A DNA stretch of 26,026 bases from Xylophilus ampelinus (GTDB lineage: Bacteria; Pseudomonadota; Gammaproteobacteria; Burkholderiales; Burkholderiaceae_C). A program made the position numbers and the translations under genes. The notes beneath the pieces are model-generated. The model had not been told where the DNA came from and ran no database searches. It was given only the letters and a program-made list of their open reading frames with translations. The stretch covers positions 1 to 26,026 of the forward strand of contig NZ_CABFMN010000133.1 of assembly GCF_901875635.1 (NCBI RefSeq), in the 5' to 3' direction. This document shows, piece by piece, positions 1 through 7,864 of the stretch. Every line of letters starts with the position of its first letter. The stretch's first letter is position 1.

Positions 1-26
1 CAGACAGTGGGGTCGCCTTTTCTTTG

Positions 27-76
27 CTGACTTTCTTTTGGCGAAGCAAAAGAAAGTCAGGCCGCCGCCGGGCGGC
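27..76. repeat. Stem-loop repeat: perfect 14-bp inverted repeat plus GC-rich hairpin
   Basis: CTGACTTTCTTTTG (27-40) and CAAAAGAAAGTCAG (47-60) are perfect reverse complements around a 6-base loop. They are followed at once by GCCGCC/GGCGGC (61-66, 71-76) around a 4-base loop. The A/T-rich stem stands out from the GC-rich surroundings. From memory, similar stem-loops (CTTTTGGCGAAGCAAAAG core) are dispersed between genes in Variovorax and other proteobacteria. It could end transcription of a gene left of the window or be a REP-like element; the sequence alone does not decide. No coding region is supported in 1-156. Confidence 0.75.
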
Positions 77-156
77 ATTCCCGGCTCCTGCCTCGGAAGA
101 GGCGCAGTGCGAGCTTCATCAAACCTCATGGCCCCGCGGCCAGAGCACGCGATCCC

Positions 157-1194
157 ATGACCCCCTCCCGCCGCGCCACCATCGCCGACGTCGCCCACGC
201 CGCAGGCGTCTCCAAAGCCACCGTCTCGCGCTTCTTCAACCACCGCGAGCGCCTCCTGTCCGACGACATCGCGGCACGGGTCCAGGCCGCCATCGCGCAG
301 CTGGGCTACACGCCCAGCCCGATGGCGCAGGCGCTCAGCCGCGGCCGCTCGCGGCTGATCGGCCTGATCGTGGCCGACATCACCAACCCGTACTCGGTGG
401 CCGTGCTGCGCGGCGCCGAGAAGGCCTGCCAGGATGCCGGCTACCTCGTCATGCTTTTCAACATGGGCAACGAGACCGGCCGCGAGCGCGAGGCCATCGA
501 TGCCCTCGCGGGCTACCAGGTCGACGGCTTCATTCTCAACACGCTGGGCCGTGGCGCGGGCGTGGTCGATGCCGTCGCCACGCACGGCAAGCCGGCGGTG
601 CTGGTCGACCGCCGTCATGCCGGCATGACGGCCGACTTCGTTTCGCTCGACAACGCGGGCGCGATGGCCCAGGCCTGCGGGCACCTGCGGGACAACGGCT
701 GGCGCGAGCTGCTCTACGTGACCGAGCCGCAGCAGGGCGTGAGCACGCGGCGCGAGCGAGCGGCCGCCTTCGGCGCCTGCGTGGCCGCGCACCCGACGGC
801 GCTGCGCGGCGAGATCTTCGAGGGCGCCGAAGGCGAGGACGAGGCCCTGGTGCAGGCCCTGCGCGCGCTTCGGCGCCGGGCCGGCCGCAGCCGGCGCGCG
901 GCAGTGGTGGCGGGCAACGCGGTGATCACGCTGCGCGTGGCACAGGCCATGAGCCGGCTGGGCTGGCAGTTCGGGCAGGACCTGGGCTTCCTCGGCTTCG
1001 ACGATCCCGAATGGGCTTCGCTGATCGGGCCCGGCCTGTCGACGGTCGCGCAGCCCACCGACGAGATCGGCCGCGCGGCCGCGGCCTGCCTGATCGAGCG
1101 CCTGCATGGCCTGGAAGGGCCGGCGCGCGAGATGCTGCTGCCGGGACAGTTGCAGGTGCGCGGCTCGTCGGCCGCGCCGGTCAAAGTCGCGTGA
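157..1194 (+). CDS. LacI family transcriptional regulator
   Basis: The 345-aa length is normal for the LacI/GalR family. Residues about 5-25 form the LacI helix-turn-helix (TIADVAHAAGVSKATVSRF), followed by the hinge helix (PSPMAQALSRGRS, about 50-62) and a periplasmic-binding-protein-like effector domain that begins at LIGLIVADITNPY. The family binds operators as dimers and releases or gains DNA affinity on binding a sugar or sugar acid. The inducer cannot be read from the sequence. The ATG at 157 is chosen because the HTH starts at its usual distance from it; no strong ribosome binding site is visible. The 3' end overlaps the convergent nitroreductase gene by 14 bases. No target operon is evident in the window; a regulated gene may lie to the left. 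Confidence 0.9.
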   Translation: MTPSRRATIADVAHAAGVSKATVSRFFNHRERLLSDDIAARVQAAIAQLGYTPSPMAQALSRGRSRLIGLIVADITNPYSVAVLRGAEKACQDAGYLVMLFNMGNETGREREAIDALAGYQVDGFILNTLGRGAGVVDAVATHGKPAVLVDRRHAGMTADFVSLDNAGAMAQACGHLRDNGWRELLYVTEPQQGVSTRRERAAAFGACVAAHPTALRGEIFEGAEGEDEALVQALRALRRRAGRSRRAAVVAGNAVITLRVAQAMSRLGWQFGQDLGFLGFDDPEWASLIGPGLSTVAQPTDEIGRAAAACLIERLHGLEGPAREMLLPGQLQVRGSSAAPVKVA

Positions 1195-1834
1195 TGACCG
1201 TCGACGCCGGCAGCCGCGACTTGGGCAGCCCGGCGTTGAAGTCCTCCGCCGCGCGGTAGCCCAGGGCGCACAGCACGACAGCGGTGTAGCCGCGCTCGCG
1301 CAGGCCCAGCTCGGCATCGAGCAGGCGCGCATCGAAGCCCTCCATCGGCGTGGCATCGATCTCCAGCGAGGCGGCGCCGACCAGCAGCGTGCCCAGCGCA
1401 AGGTAGACCTGCTTCTCCATCCAGTGCTGGACGTCCTTCTGGTCGAAGCGGTGCAGGTCGATGTAGCCCTGCCGGCTCTTGTGCTGGCCGGCGCGCGCGC
1501 CATCGATGCGGAAGCGCCCGTCGGCTTCTTCCTGGTCGAGCAGCGCGCTGGTGTGCGTGGCCGGCAGCTCGGTGCGCGCCGCGAACACGATCACGTGCGA
1601 GGCGTTCGTCACCTTCGGCGTGTTGTAGGCGAAGCCGGCCTCGGTGGCCTTGGCGATGCGTGCCTTGCCGGCGGTGTCGCTGGCCACGACGAAGTGCCAG
1701 GGTTGCGAATTGACCGACGAAGGGCTGTGGCGCAGGCCCTCGAGCAGTTCGTCGATCTGCGCTTCGGGGATGCGGCGCGTGGCGTCGTAGGCCTTGGTGG
1801 TGTAGCGGTAGCGGGTGGCGGCGAGGAAGTTCAT
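1181..1834 (-). CDS. nfsB: NfsB-like oxygen-insensitive NAD(P)H nitroreductase
   Basis: An FMN-dependent nitroreductase reducing nitroaromatics, quinones or similar acceptors with NAD(P)H in the cytoplasm. From the ATG at 1834 the protein is 217 aa, the same length as E. coli NfsB. Family landmarks fall in register: R10, T12 and K14 of the FMN phosphate site (RYTTKAYD), SPSSVNSQPWHF, DQEEADGRF, KQVYLALG, PMEGFDA and the C-terminal FNAGLPKSRLP. An upstream TTG (1855) would add seven residues with no family counterpart and is less likely. Neither start has a clear Shine-Dalgarno sequence, so translation may be coupled to the upstream oxidoreductase, whose stop lies about 30 bases before. The native substrate is unknown. 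Confidence 0.92.
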   Translation of the reverse strand: MNFLAATRYRYTTKAYDATRRIPEAQIDELLEGLRHSPSSVNSQPWHFVVASDTAGKARIAKATEAGFAYNTPKVTNASHVIVFAARTELPATHTSALLDQEEADGRFRIDGARAGQHKSRQGYIDLHRFDQKDVQHWMEKQVYLALGTLLVGAASLEIDATPMEGFDARLLDAELGLRERGYTAVVLCALGYRAAEDFNAGLPKSRLPASTVITRL

Positions 1835-1863
1835 GGCGATGTGGGTGGCAAGCAAAAAGGGGG

Positions 1864-2871
1864 TCAGAAGCCGGCCAGCACAGCCTTGCCGCGCGAGCGG
1901 TTGCTCTGCACCAGCGCGTGGGCGCGGCGCAGGTTGGCGGCGTTGATGGCGCCGAAGTGCTCGTTCGCGGTGCTGCGCAGCGTGCCGGCGTCGACCAGCG
2001 AGGCGACGCGCTCCAGCAGCTCATGCTGGCGCTGCATGTCGGGCGTCTGGTAGAGCGAGCGGGTGAACATCAGCTCCCAGTGCAGCGAGATGCTCTTGGA
2101 CTTCAGCGGCATGGCGTCCAGCGTGGCCGGGTCGTCGATGAGCGCCAGGCGGCCCTGCGGCTGCAGCGCGGCGACGAGTTGCAGGTAGTGCTGGTCGGTG
2201 TGCGTGAGGCTGGCCACCATCGACACCTTCGGCAAGGCCGCGCTCTCGAGTTCGGCGGCGAGCGGCCGGCTGTGGTTCAGGACATGGTGCGCGCCGAGCG
2301 ACTTCACCCAGTGCGCGGTGTCGGCGCGCGACGCGGTGCCGATCACGGTGAGCTGCGTGAGCTGCCGCGCCAGTTGCACCAGCATCGAACCCACGCCACC
2401 GGCTGCACCGACGACGAGCAGGCTCTGGCCCGTGCCACCGCCCTCGGGCACGCCGAGGCGCTCGAAGAGCAACTCCCAGGCCGTGATGGCGGTGAGCGGC
2501 AGGGCGGCGGCCTCGGCGGCGCCCAGGCTGCGCGGCTTGTGGCCGACGATGCGCTCGTCCACCAGCTGGTACTCGCTGTTGCTGCCGGGTCGGTCGATGG
2601 CGCCGGCGTAGAACACCTCGTCGCCCGGCTTGAACAGCGTCACGTCGGCGCCGACGGCGTGCACCGTGCCGACCGCGTCCCAGCCCAGCACGCGCGGCGC
2701 CGTCACGGGCGAGTTCATGCGCACCTTGGTGTCGACCGGGTTGACCGACACCGCGTGCACCTGCACCAGCAGGTCGCGCGACCCGGGCAACGGCATGGGC
2801 AGGTCGATGTCGACGAGCGCGGCCGGGTCGTCGATCGGCAGGCCGTGCTGGGTGTAGGCGATGGCTTTCAT
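1864..2871 (-). CDS. Zinc-binding alcohol dehydrogenase family (MDR) oxidoreductase
   Basis: A 335-aa medium-chain dehydrogenase/reductase of the quinone-oxidoreductase/ZADH type. The N-terminal GroES-like domain carries SVNPVDTKVR (about 42-51) and LGWDAVG in place of the GHE zinc motif. The Rossmann domain has GAAGGVGS (155-162) for NAD(P) binding. The usual Cys/His zinc ligands of classical alcohol dehydrogenases are not visible, so despite the family name it probably works without catalytic zinc, reducing quinones or activated alkenes with NADPH. The ATG at 2871 is chosen because MKAIAYTQHG is the family start and GGAG lies 6-9 bases upstream; a longer frame to 2943 has no support. It is transcribed divergently from a LysR gene and precedes nfsB. 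Confidence 0.9.
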   Translation of the reverse strand: MKAIAYTQHGLPIDDPAALVDIDLPMPLPGSRDLLVQVHAVSVNPVDTKVRMNSPVTAPRVLGWDAVGTVHAVGADVTLFKPGDEVFYAGAIDRPGSNSEYQLVDERIVGHKPRSLGAAEAAALPLTAITAWELLFERLGVPEGGGTGQSLLVVGAAGGVGSMLVQLARQLTQLTVIGTASRADTAHWVKSLGAHHVLNHSRPLAAELESAALPKVSMVASLTHTDQHYLQLVAALQPQGRLALIDDPATLDAMPLKSKSISLHWELMFTRSLYQTPDMQRQHELLERVASLVDAGTLRSTANEHFGAINAANLRRAHALVQSNRSRGKAVLAGF

Positions 2872-2916
2872 GAGAACTCCGAAGAAGAAGTCGAAGGGAA
2901 TGGGCGAATGGTGCGG

Positions 2917-2945
2917 TTTTGTCGCTTGTTCTGGAAGCGGCAAAA
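2917..2945. promoter_or_regulatory. Candidate LysR operator in divergent promoter region
   Basis: TTTTGTCGCTT (2917-2927) and AAGCGGCAAAA (2935-2945) form an 11-bp inverted repeat with one mismatch and a 7-base spacer. It lies in the 104-base gap between the divergent oxidoreductase (start 2871) and LysR gene (start 2976). LysR regulators typically bind a dyad with a T-N11-A core between themselves and a divergent target. The imperfect dyad and its position fit a shared operator; binding itself is inference. Confidence 0.55.
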
Positions 2946-2975
2946 TCGGACAACACTTTCATTGCTGGAGTGAAA

Positions 2976-3983
2976 ATGGTCCGCTTCGACGACCTGGCCC
3001 TGTTCGACCGCGCCGCGGCGCTGGGCAGCTTTTCCGACGCGGCGCGCGAGGCCGGCCTGCTGCCCGGCCAGGTGAGCGCTGCCATCCAGCGGCTCGAGCG
3101 CGAACTGGGCATCCGGCTTTTCGCCCGCTCCACCCGCAGCCTGCGCCTGACGGCCGAGGGCGAGCGCTACCTGCCGCACGCGCGGGCCGCCCTGGGCAGC
3201 CTGCGCGCCGGGCAGGACGAACTGCGCGCCGAAGACCCGGAGCTGCGCGGCGTGCTGCAGGTGGCCACGCCCTCCGACCTCGGCCGCAACGTCCTGCTGC
3301 CCTGGCTCGCGGCCTTCCGGCGGCAGCACCCGAAGCTGGTGCTGCGGCTGTTCATGTCCGACCGCGTGACCGATGTCTTCAAGGAGCCGGTCGACATTGC
3401 GGTGCGCTACGGCCCGCCGCCCGACGCGAGCTTCGTCGCGCTGCCGCTGGCGACCGGGAACCGGCGGGTGCTGGTGGCCTCACCGGGCTACGTGCAGCGC
3501 TGCGGCCGGCCGGCGTCGGTCGACGAGCTGGCCGGCCACGCCTGCCTCACCTACGCGCTGAGCAGCCGCATCCACGACCGCTGGACCTTCTTCGATGGCG
3601 AGCAGCGCCTGGTGGCGAACGTGCGCGGCCCGATCCAGAGCGACGACGGCGAGCTGATCCACCGTCTCGCGCTGGACGGCGAGGGCATCGCCTACAAGTC
3701 CTGGCTCGATGTGGGCGAGGACGTGCGGGCGGGGCGGCTCGTGCAGCTGCTGCCCCAGCTGCGCGGCGAGGCCGCACCGCTGCACCTGGTGTGTCCGCAC
3801 CGCGGCCAGTATTCGGCGGCCGTGCAGCAATTGCACGCGCTGCTGCGCCAGCGGTGCGAGGCGATGGTGGCGGCGCTGCCGTCTCCCGAGGCGGCAGCGC
3901 CCGCGCGCACGGCCGTGCGACGCCCCGGCGCCAGCACGCCGCGTGCCGCAGCACGACAATCGCGCCCGACATCCAGAACCTGA
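2976..3983 (+). CDS. LysR family transcriptional regulator
   Basis: A 335-aa LysR-type regulator. Residues 1-60 form the winged HTH (DLALFDRAAALGSFSDAARE, then QVSAAIQRLERELGIRLFAR and STRSLRLTAEG). The substrate-binding domain follows with the characteristic LQVATPSDLGRNVLLPWLAAF. After about residue 295 the chain ends in an Ala/Pro/Arg-rich tail of some 35 residues, probably disordered. The ATG at 2976 gives the standard N-terminus (MVRFDDLALF); the frame also has a TTG start at 2919 that would run through the inverted repeat and is unlikely. It probably controls the divergent oxidoreductase/nfsB pair and possibly the dehydrogenase that starts 16 bases after its stop. The effector is unknown. 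Confidence 0.9.
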   Translation: MVRFDDLALFDRAAALGSFSDAAREAGLLPGQVSAAIQRLERELGIRLFARSTRSLRLTAEGERYLPHARAALGSLRAGQDELRAEDPELRGVLQVATPSDLGRNVLLPWLAAFRRQHPKLVLRLFMSDRVTDVFKEPVDIAVRYGPPPDASFVALPLATGNRRVLVASPGYVQRCGRPASVDELAGHACLTYALSSRIHDRWTFFDGEQRLVANVRGPIQSDDGELIHRLALDGEGIAYKSWLDVGEDVRAGRLVQLLPQLRGEAAPLHLVCPHRGQYSAAVQQLHALLRQRCEAMVAALPSPEAAAPARTAVRRPGASTPRAAARQSRPTSRT

Positions 3984-3999
3984 ACCAGGAGCCAGACGC

Positions 4000-4890
4000 A
4001 TGAGCAGCAGCAACGACAAACCTTCCATCGGCATGGTCGGCATCGGCCTGATGGGCCACGGCATCGCCACCAACATCGTCAAGCACGGCCATGCGCTCAC
4101 CGTGCTCGAGCACCCGGGCAACCAGCCGCTCGATGCGCTCAAGGCCGCGGGGGCGAAAAGCGTCGCCAGCACCGCCGAGCTGGGCGCCGTGGCCGACATC
4201 GTCATCCTGTGCGTGACCGGCTCGCCGCAGGTCGAGGCGGTGCTGCTGGGCGAGGGCGGGCTGCTGAGGTCGCTCAAGCCCGGTGCGGTGGTCATCGACT
4301 GCTCGACGGCCATCCCGTCGTCGACGCTGCGCGTGGCTGAGGCCGTGCAGGCGGCCGGCGTGCGCTTCCTCGATGCGCCGATGACGCGCACGCCCAAGGA
4401 GGCCGCCGAAGGCCGGCTCAACCTGCTGGTGGGCGGCGACGCGGCGCTGTTCGACGAATGCCGCCCGCTGCTGGCCTGCTTCGCCGAGAACATCACGCAC
4501 ACCGGCGGCGTGGGCACGGGCCACAGCATGAAGCTGCTGCACAACTACGTGTCGCTGGGCACCGTGGCACTGATCGCCGAGGCTGCTGCCTGCGCGCAGC
4601 GCTCGGGCGTCGACCCGCAGGTCTTCGTCGACGTGCTGGCCAAGGGCGGCGGTGGCGGCGTGGCGCTGGAGCGCCTGAAGCCCTTCATCACCGAGCGCGA
4701 CCCGAACACGCTGCGCTTCGCCATGGGCAACGCGCAGAAGGACCTGGGCTACTACACCGAGATGGCGCACGACATCGGCGCCGCGCAGGGCATCGCCGAT
4801 GCGGTGCTCGGCACCTTCGCGCATGCCGTGCAGGCCGGCGGCGCGCAGCGCTACGTGCCGGAACTGGTCGAAGTCCTCGCGCGACGCTGA
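4000..4890 (+). CDS. NAD(P)-dependent beta-hydroxyacid dehydrogenase (3-hydroxyisobutyrate dehydrogenase family)
   Basis: A 296-aa protein of the family that includes 3-hydroxyisobutyrate dehydrogenase and tartronate semialdehyde reductase, oxidising beta-hydroxyacids or reducing the corresponding semialdehydes. The N-terminal Rossmann motif is GMVGIGLMGHGIA. The substrate region is FLDAPMTRTPKEAAEG, where well-studied members have DAPVSGG, so the substrate may differ. The catalytic lysine is K178 in GTGHSMKLLHN, followed by the all-alpha C-terminal domain with a run of glycines (KGGGGGVAL). The ATG at 4000 has AGGAG about 8 bases upstream. The gap to the LysR stop is 16 bases, suggesting cotranscription. 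The exact substrate cannot be assigned. Confidence 0.88.
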   Translation: MSSSNDKPSIGMVGIGLMGHGIATNIVKHGHALTVLEHPGNQPLDALKAAGAKSVASTAELGAVADIVILCVTGSPQVEAVLLGEGGLLRSLKPGAVVIDCSTAIPSSTLRVAEAVQAAGVRFLDAPMTRTPKEAAEGRLNLLVGGDAALFDECRPLLACFAENITHTGGVGTGHSMKLLHNYVSLGTVALIAEAAACAQRSGVDPQVFVDVLAKGGGGGVALERLKPFITERDPNTLRFAMGNAQKDLGYYTEMAHDIGAAQGIADAVLGTFAHAVQAGGAQRYVPELVEVLARR

Positions 4891-5009
4891 TCCACAGGGC
4901 CGCATCGCCGAGCGGCCTATGCAATCCGGCGGCTTGCCGGGGCGCGGGGTGGGCCACAAGATCCGGACTGTGCGTGGTGCAACGGGCACACGCCCCGTCC
5001 AGGAAAAAC

Positions 5010-5543
5010 ATGGTCCATTCCGAATACGTGAAGGCCGCCCAGCGTGCCATCGCCCACGTCCAGTCGACGGTACGGTACCGGGGGCTCAACACGGGCGGCG
5101 GGTGGATCCGCCACCCCTTCGAAAGCAACCAGAAGATCGTGGCGCGGATCTTCAACGTGTACGAGTCCCGCTCGCGCTCGGCCGCGCGCACGGAAGGCGG
5201 GCTGGACCGGGACCTGTACATCGACGAGATGGCGCGCGCCGGGGAACTGAGCAACACGGGCAATTGCAGCGAGCTCTCCGCCATCGCCTTCCGCTACCTC
5301 GAGTCCCGCGAGATCTTCCCGATCGAGTACTTCACCGTCATGCGCGGCCGCTGGGACCATGCCTTCGTGGTGCTCAACCGCGACGCCTCCATCCCGGTGA
5401 AGGACTTCGCGAGCTGGAGCTACCAGGCGGTGGTGTGCGATCCGCTGTACGACCGTGCGGCGGACGCAGGCCACCTGGCGACCTGGTACCCGCGCATGTT
5501 CCCGATGCGGGAGCAGGACATGTTCTGGCGCATCGAGCCTTAG
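5010..5543 (+). CDS. Unrecognised 177-aa protein with Cys-His-Asp cysteine-protease-like pattern
   Basis: No family name can be given with confidence. The ATG at 5010 has AGGA six bases upstream, and codon use matches that of its neighbours. The chain shows three blocks in the order expected for papain/transglutaminase-fold enzymes: C86 at a helix start (TGNCSELSAIAFRYL), H117 opening a strand (RWDHAFVVLNR) and D144 (VVCDPLYD). Similar NCxE / HxFVV / VxDPW patterns occur, from memory, in several bacterial secreted or effector-like cysteine peptidases. There is no signal peptide or membrane segment. The N-terminal 80 residues are basic and partly helical. It starts 119 bases after the dehydrogenase stop and may have its own promoter. 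Activity is inferred only. Confidence 0.72.
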   Translation: MVHSEYVKAAQRAIAHVQSTVRYRGLNTGGGWIRHPFESNQKIVARIFNVYESRSRSAARTEGGLDRDLYIDEMARAGELSNTGNCSELSAIAFRYLESREIFPIEYFTVMRGRWDHAFVVLNRDASIPVKDFASWSYQAVVCDPLYDRAADAGHLATWYPRMFPMREQDMFWRIEP

Positions 5544-5572
5544 GTGCTGAGCAGCGAAAGAGAGCTCGTGCC

Positions 5573-5641
5573 AGATCGTCACGTTTGTGACGAATTTGCC
5601 CGCAAGGACCGGCTGGCGGGCGCTGCGGGCCGATTGCACTT
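5573..5641 (+). repeat. Dispersed intergenic repeat, copy R1
   Basis: This 69-base element matches 25131-25199 at 62 of 69 positions without gaps. It begins with the near-palindrome TCGTCACG-TT-TGTGACGA (5576-5593), followed by a GC-rich tail containing CTGGCGGGCGCTGC and ending CCGATTGCACTT. It lies between convergent genes, 29 bases after the stop at 5543 and before the binding-protein stop at 5669. Matching orientation and placement in the other copies suggest a 3'-end element; its role is unproven. Confidence 0.85.
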
Positions 5642-5668
5642 CCGGTTTCTGGACGGGGCAACTGGCGA

Positions 5669-6643
5669 TCAGTTGGCCGTGATCTTCCGCTCGCGCACGA
5701 TGGCGCTCCACTTGGCGTCCTCCTGCTTCATGAAGGCGGCCAGTTCGGCGCGGGTCGTCGGCTGCGGCGTCAGTCCGTGCTTGTTCAGCGCGTCCTTCAC
5801 GCCCGGGTCGGCCAGCACCTTCACGATGGCCTGGTTCCAGCGGTCCAGGAGGGGCGCCGGCGTCTTGCCCGGCGCCACGAAGGCATACCAGTTGAGCGCT
5901 TCGAAGCCGGGGTAGCCCGATTCCGCCACCGTCGGGATGTTCGGCATGTAGGCGGGGCGCGTGAGGCCGGTCGTGGCCAGGGGCACCAGGTGGCCAGCCT
6001 CGATCTGGGGCAATGCCGTCGGTGGCGCCGAGAAATAGGAGGCGATACGCTGGCCCAGCAGGTCCTGCAGCGCAGGCGCGCCGCCCTTGTAGGGCACGTG
6101 GACCATGTCGATCCCCGCGCGCTGGTTGAAGAGCTCGCCGGCCAGGTGCGATGCGGAGCCCGCGCCGGTCGAGGCGAAGTCGATGCTGCCCGGCTTCTTC
6201 TTCGCCAGCGCGACGAACTCGGCCAGCGTTTTCACGCCCACGCCCTTGTGCACGACGAGGACGTTGGGAAAGTTGACGCCGCCGGAGACCGGTGCCAGGT
6301 CCTTGAAGGGGTCGTAGTGCACCTTCATGACGTGCGGTGCGATGGTGAGCGGGCCGATCGAGCCGAAGAGCAGCATCGATCCGTCCGCCGGCCCGTTGGC
6401 CACGTACTGGTGCGCGATGTTGCCGCCGGCCCCTGCGCGGTTGTCGACGATCACCGTCTGGCCGATGTCATCGCCGAGCTTCTTGGCGATCAGGCGCGCC
6501 GCGGCGTCGGCCGCGCCGCCGGGCGCGAAGCCGACGACCAGGGTGACGGGCTTCTTCGGGGGAAAGTCCTGCGCATGGCCGGCGCCGGCCAGGCCAAGGG
6601 CGCAGGCGAAGGCGGTGGCGTGCAGGAATCGGCGCTTGTTCAT
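5669..6643 (-). CDS. Bug/TctC family tripartite tricarboxylate transporter substrate-binding protein
   Basis: A 324-aa periplasmic binding protein. Residues 1-24 are a signal peptide (basic MNKRRF, hydrophobic core, GAGHA cleavage site before Q25). The mature part has the Bug hallmarks: KPVTLVVGFAPGGAADAAAR, the VDNRAGAGGNIA loop, FASTGAGSASHLAGELF, VPYKGGAPALQDLLGQRI and the late PTVAESGYPGFEALNWY. Bug proteins bind carboxylates for TctAB-type secondary transporters; no TctA or TctB membrane gene is present here, so it would have to share one encoded elsewhere or act as a sensor. The ATG at 6643 has CAGGAG at good spacing. It is the last gene of the minus-strand cluster, 36 bases after tcuB, suggesting a role with the tricarballylate-type oxidation enzymes. 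Confidence 0.93.
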   Translation of the reverse strand: MNKRRFLHATAFACALGLAGAGHAQDFPPKKPVTLVVGFAPGGAADAAARLIAKKLGDDIGQTVIVDNRAGAGGNIAHQYVANGPADGSMLLFGSIGPLTIAPHVMKVHYDPFKDLAPVSGGVNFPNVLVVHKGVGVKTLAEFVALAKKKPGSIDFASTGAGSASHLAGELFNQRAGIDMVHVPYKGGAPALQDLLGQRIASYFSAPPTALPQIEAGHLVPLATTGLTRPAYMPNIPTVAESGYPGFEALNWYAFVAPGKTPAPLLDRWNQAIVKVLADPGVKDALNKHGLTPQPTTRAELAAFMKQEDAKWSAIVRERKITAN

Positions 6644-6679
6644 CGTGAGTCTCCTGGAGTGAGTGGGGTGGTCGATCCG

Positions 6680-7864
6680 TCAGTCGGCGCCAAGGCCGAC
6701 CGGGTTGGGCAGGCGCTTCTCGACGGCGTGCCGCAGCAAGGCCGCGCTGCGGAACACGCCATGGGCGAACTTGCCGTAGGGCAGCGTGGCGAACAGGGCC
6801 ATCACGGCGCCCAGGTGCAGGCACAGCAGCAGCGCGAGGGCCGGCGTGCCGCGGCCGAGCCACAGCGCCAGGCCGCTGGCGCTGGTGAGGAACAGCAGGG
6901 CGATGAAGCCCCGGTCCATCGGTTTCTGCCTGGCGTCGCCGTGCAGCGGGTGGCGCCGCAGGTTCAGCCGCCACAGTCCCGCCGTGCCGATCATCAGGCT
7001 CACGCCGCCGACGACGCCGAGCAGCTTGGGCAGGCTCGGCAGCGCATAGGGCGCAGGCCAGCCGAAGGCGTAGTGGTACAGCGTGGCCACGCTGGTGGCG
7101 GCGAAGCACAGCATGAAACCGTAGAAGGTGAAGTGGTGGAAGCGCCGGCGCGCCAGCGTGTAGGCATCGTCTTCGTTGGGGCAGCCCTCGCCGTGGCCGC
7201 CGTCGAGGTACTTCAGGCGCAGCACCGCGTCGACAGCCTCGGCGGTGGCCGGTGCATTGGCCGGTGTGCTGCCCGTAACGGGCGTGATGTCGCGCCAGAA
7301 GCGCCGCACGCCCATGGCAAGCGCCAGCGCCGCGAACAGGAACACCGGCGCGAACAGGCCCACCAGCAGGTTGTGCGGAAAGATGCGGTAGAAGTTGCCG
7401 CCCGCCGCGTTGCCCCAGAGGCTGCCCGTCGTGGCGGCGCCCAGCACGAGGAACAGCGTCAGCGCGGCCACCAGCGCCAGCGAGAGCGTGAGCCCGTTGC
7501 GGCGGTACAGCGCGCCCAGCGCCGGCGGCCAGGCGTAGTCGGCGTAGGTCTGGCCGCGCACCTCGGCCATCGCCTTGGGCACGTTCACCGCGAACTCGTG
7601 CGGCGGCGCGTACTGGCACGCGTGCAGGCAGGCCCCGCAGTTGTGGCACAGGTTCGCCAGGTAGTGGATGTCGGCCTGGCCGAACTCCAGCCGGCGCGTC
7701 ATGGCCGGGAAGACGGCGCAGAAGCCCTCGCAGTAGCGGCACGCGTTGCAGATGTGCATCTGCCGGTCCACCTCCGCCTCGCTGGCGGACAGGATGGGGA
7801 TGACGCGCTGCGGCGCATCGGCCAGCGCAACGGCTTCGCGCGTCAGCGCTTCAAGCGTGGACAT
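6680..7864 (-). CDS. tcuB: Tricarballylate utilization 4Fe-4S protein TcuB-like (CitB family)
   Basis: A 394-aa membrane iron-sulfur protein thought to reoxidise the flavin of TcuA by passing electrons to the quinone pool. Two cysteine clusters are seen in the N-terminal part: C39, C42, C45, C49 and C73, C76, C79, C83, enough for two 4Fe-4S centres. After about residue 110 several hydrophobic segments follow (for example [53 protein letters not shown]), interspersed with histidines that could bind haem. The ATG at 7864 overlaps the 3' end of tcuA by 14 bases, with GGAGG upstream inside tcuA. Length and architecture match Salmonella TcuB. The substrate assignment comes from family homology, not from a specific residue. 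Confidence 0.9.
   Translation of the reverse strand: MSTLEALTREAVALADAPQRVIPILSASEAEVDRQMHICNACRYCEGFCAVFPAMTRRLEFGQADIHYLANLCHNCGACLHACQYAPPHEFAVNVPKAMAEVRGQTYADYAWPPALGALYRRNGLTLSLALVAALTLFLVLGAATTGSLWGNAAGGNFYRIFPHNLLVGLFAPVFLFAALALAMGVRRFWRDITPVTGSTPANAPATAEAVDAVLRLKYLDGGHGEGCPNEDDAYTLARRRFHHFTFYGFMLCFAATSVATLYHYAFGWPAPYALPSLPKLLGVVGGVSLMIGTAGLWRLNLRRHPLHGDARQKPMDRGFIALLFLTSASGLALWLGRGTPALALLLCLHLGAVMALFATLPYGKFAHGVFRSAALLRHAVEKRLPNPVGLGAD

Noticed and set aside
1835..1855. TTG start giving NfsB seven extra residues
   Set aside because: The ATG at 1834 gives exactly the E. coli NfsB length and register, and the TTG has no ribosome binding site.
4891..5009. Gap between the dehydrogenase and the Cys-His-Asp protein as a site for a small gene or RNA
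   Set aside because: Only GC-rich sequence with short imperfect stems is visible, with no supported start or terminator beyond the AGGA of the next gene.
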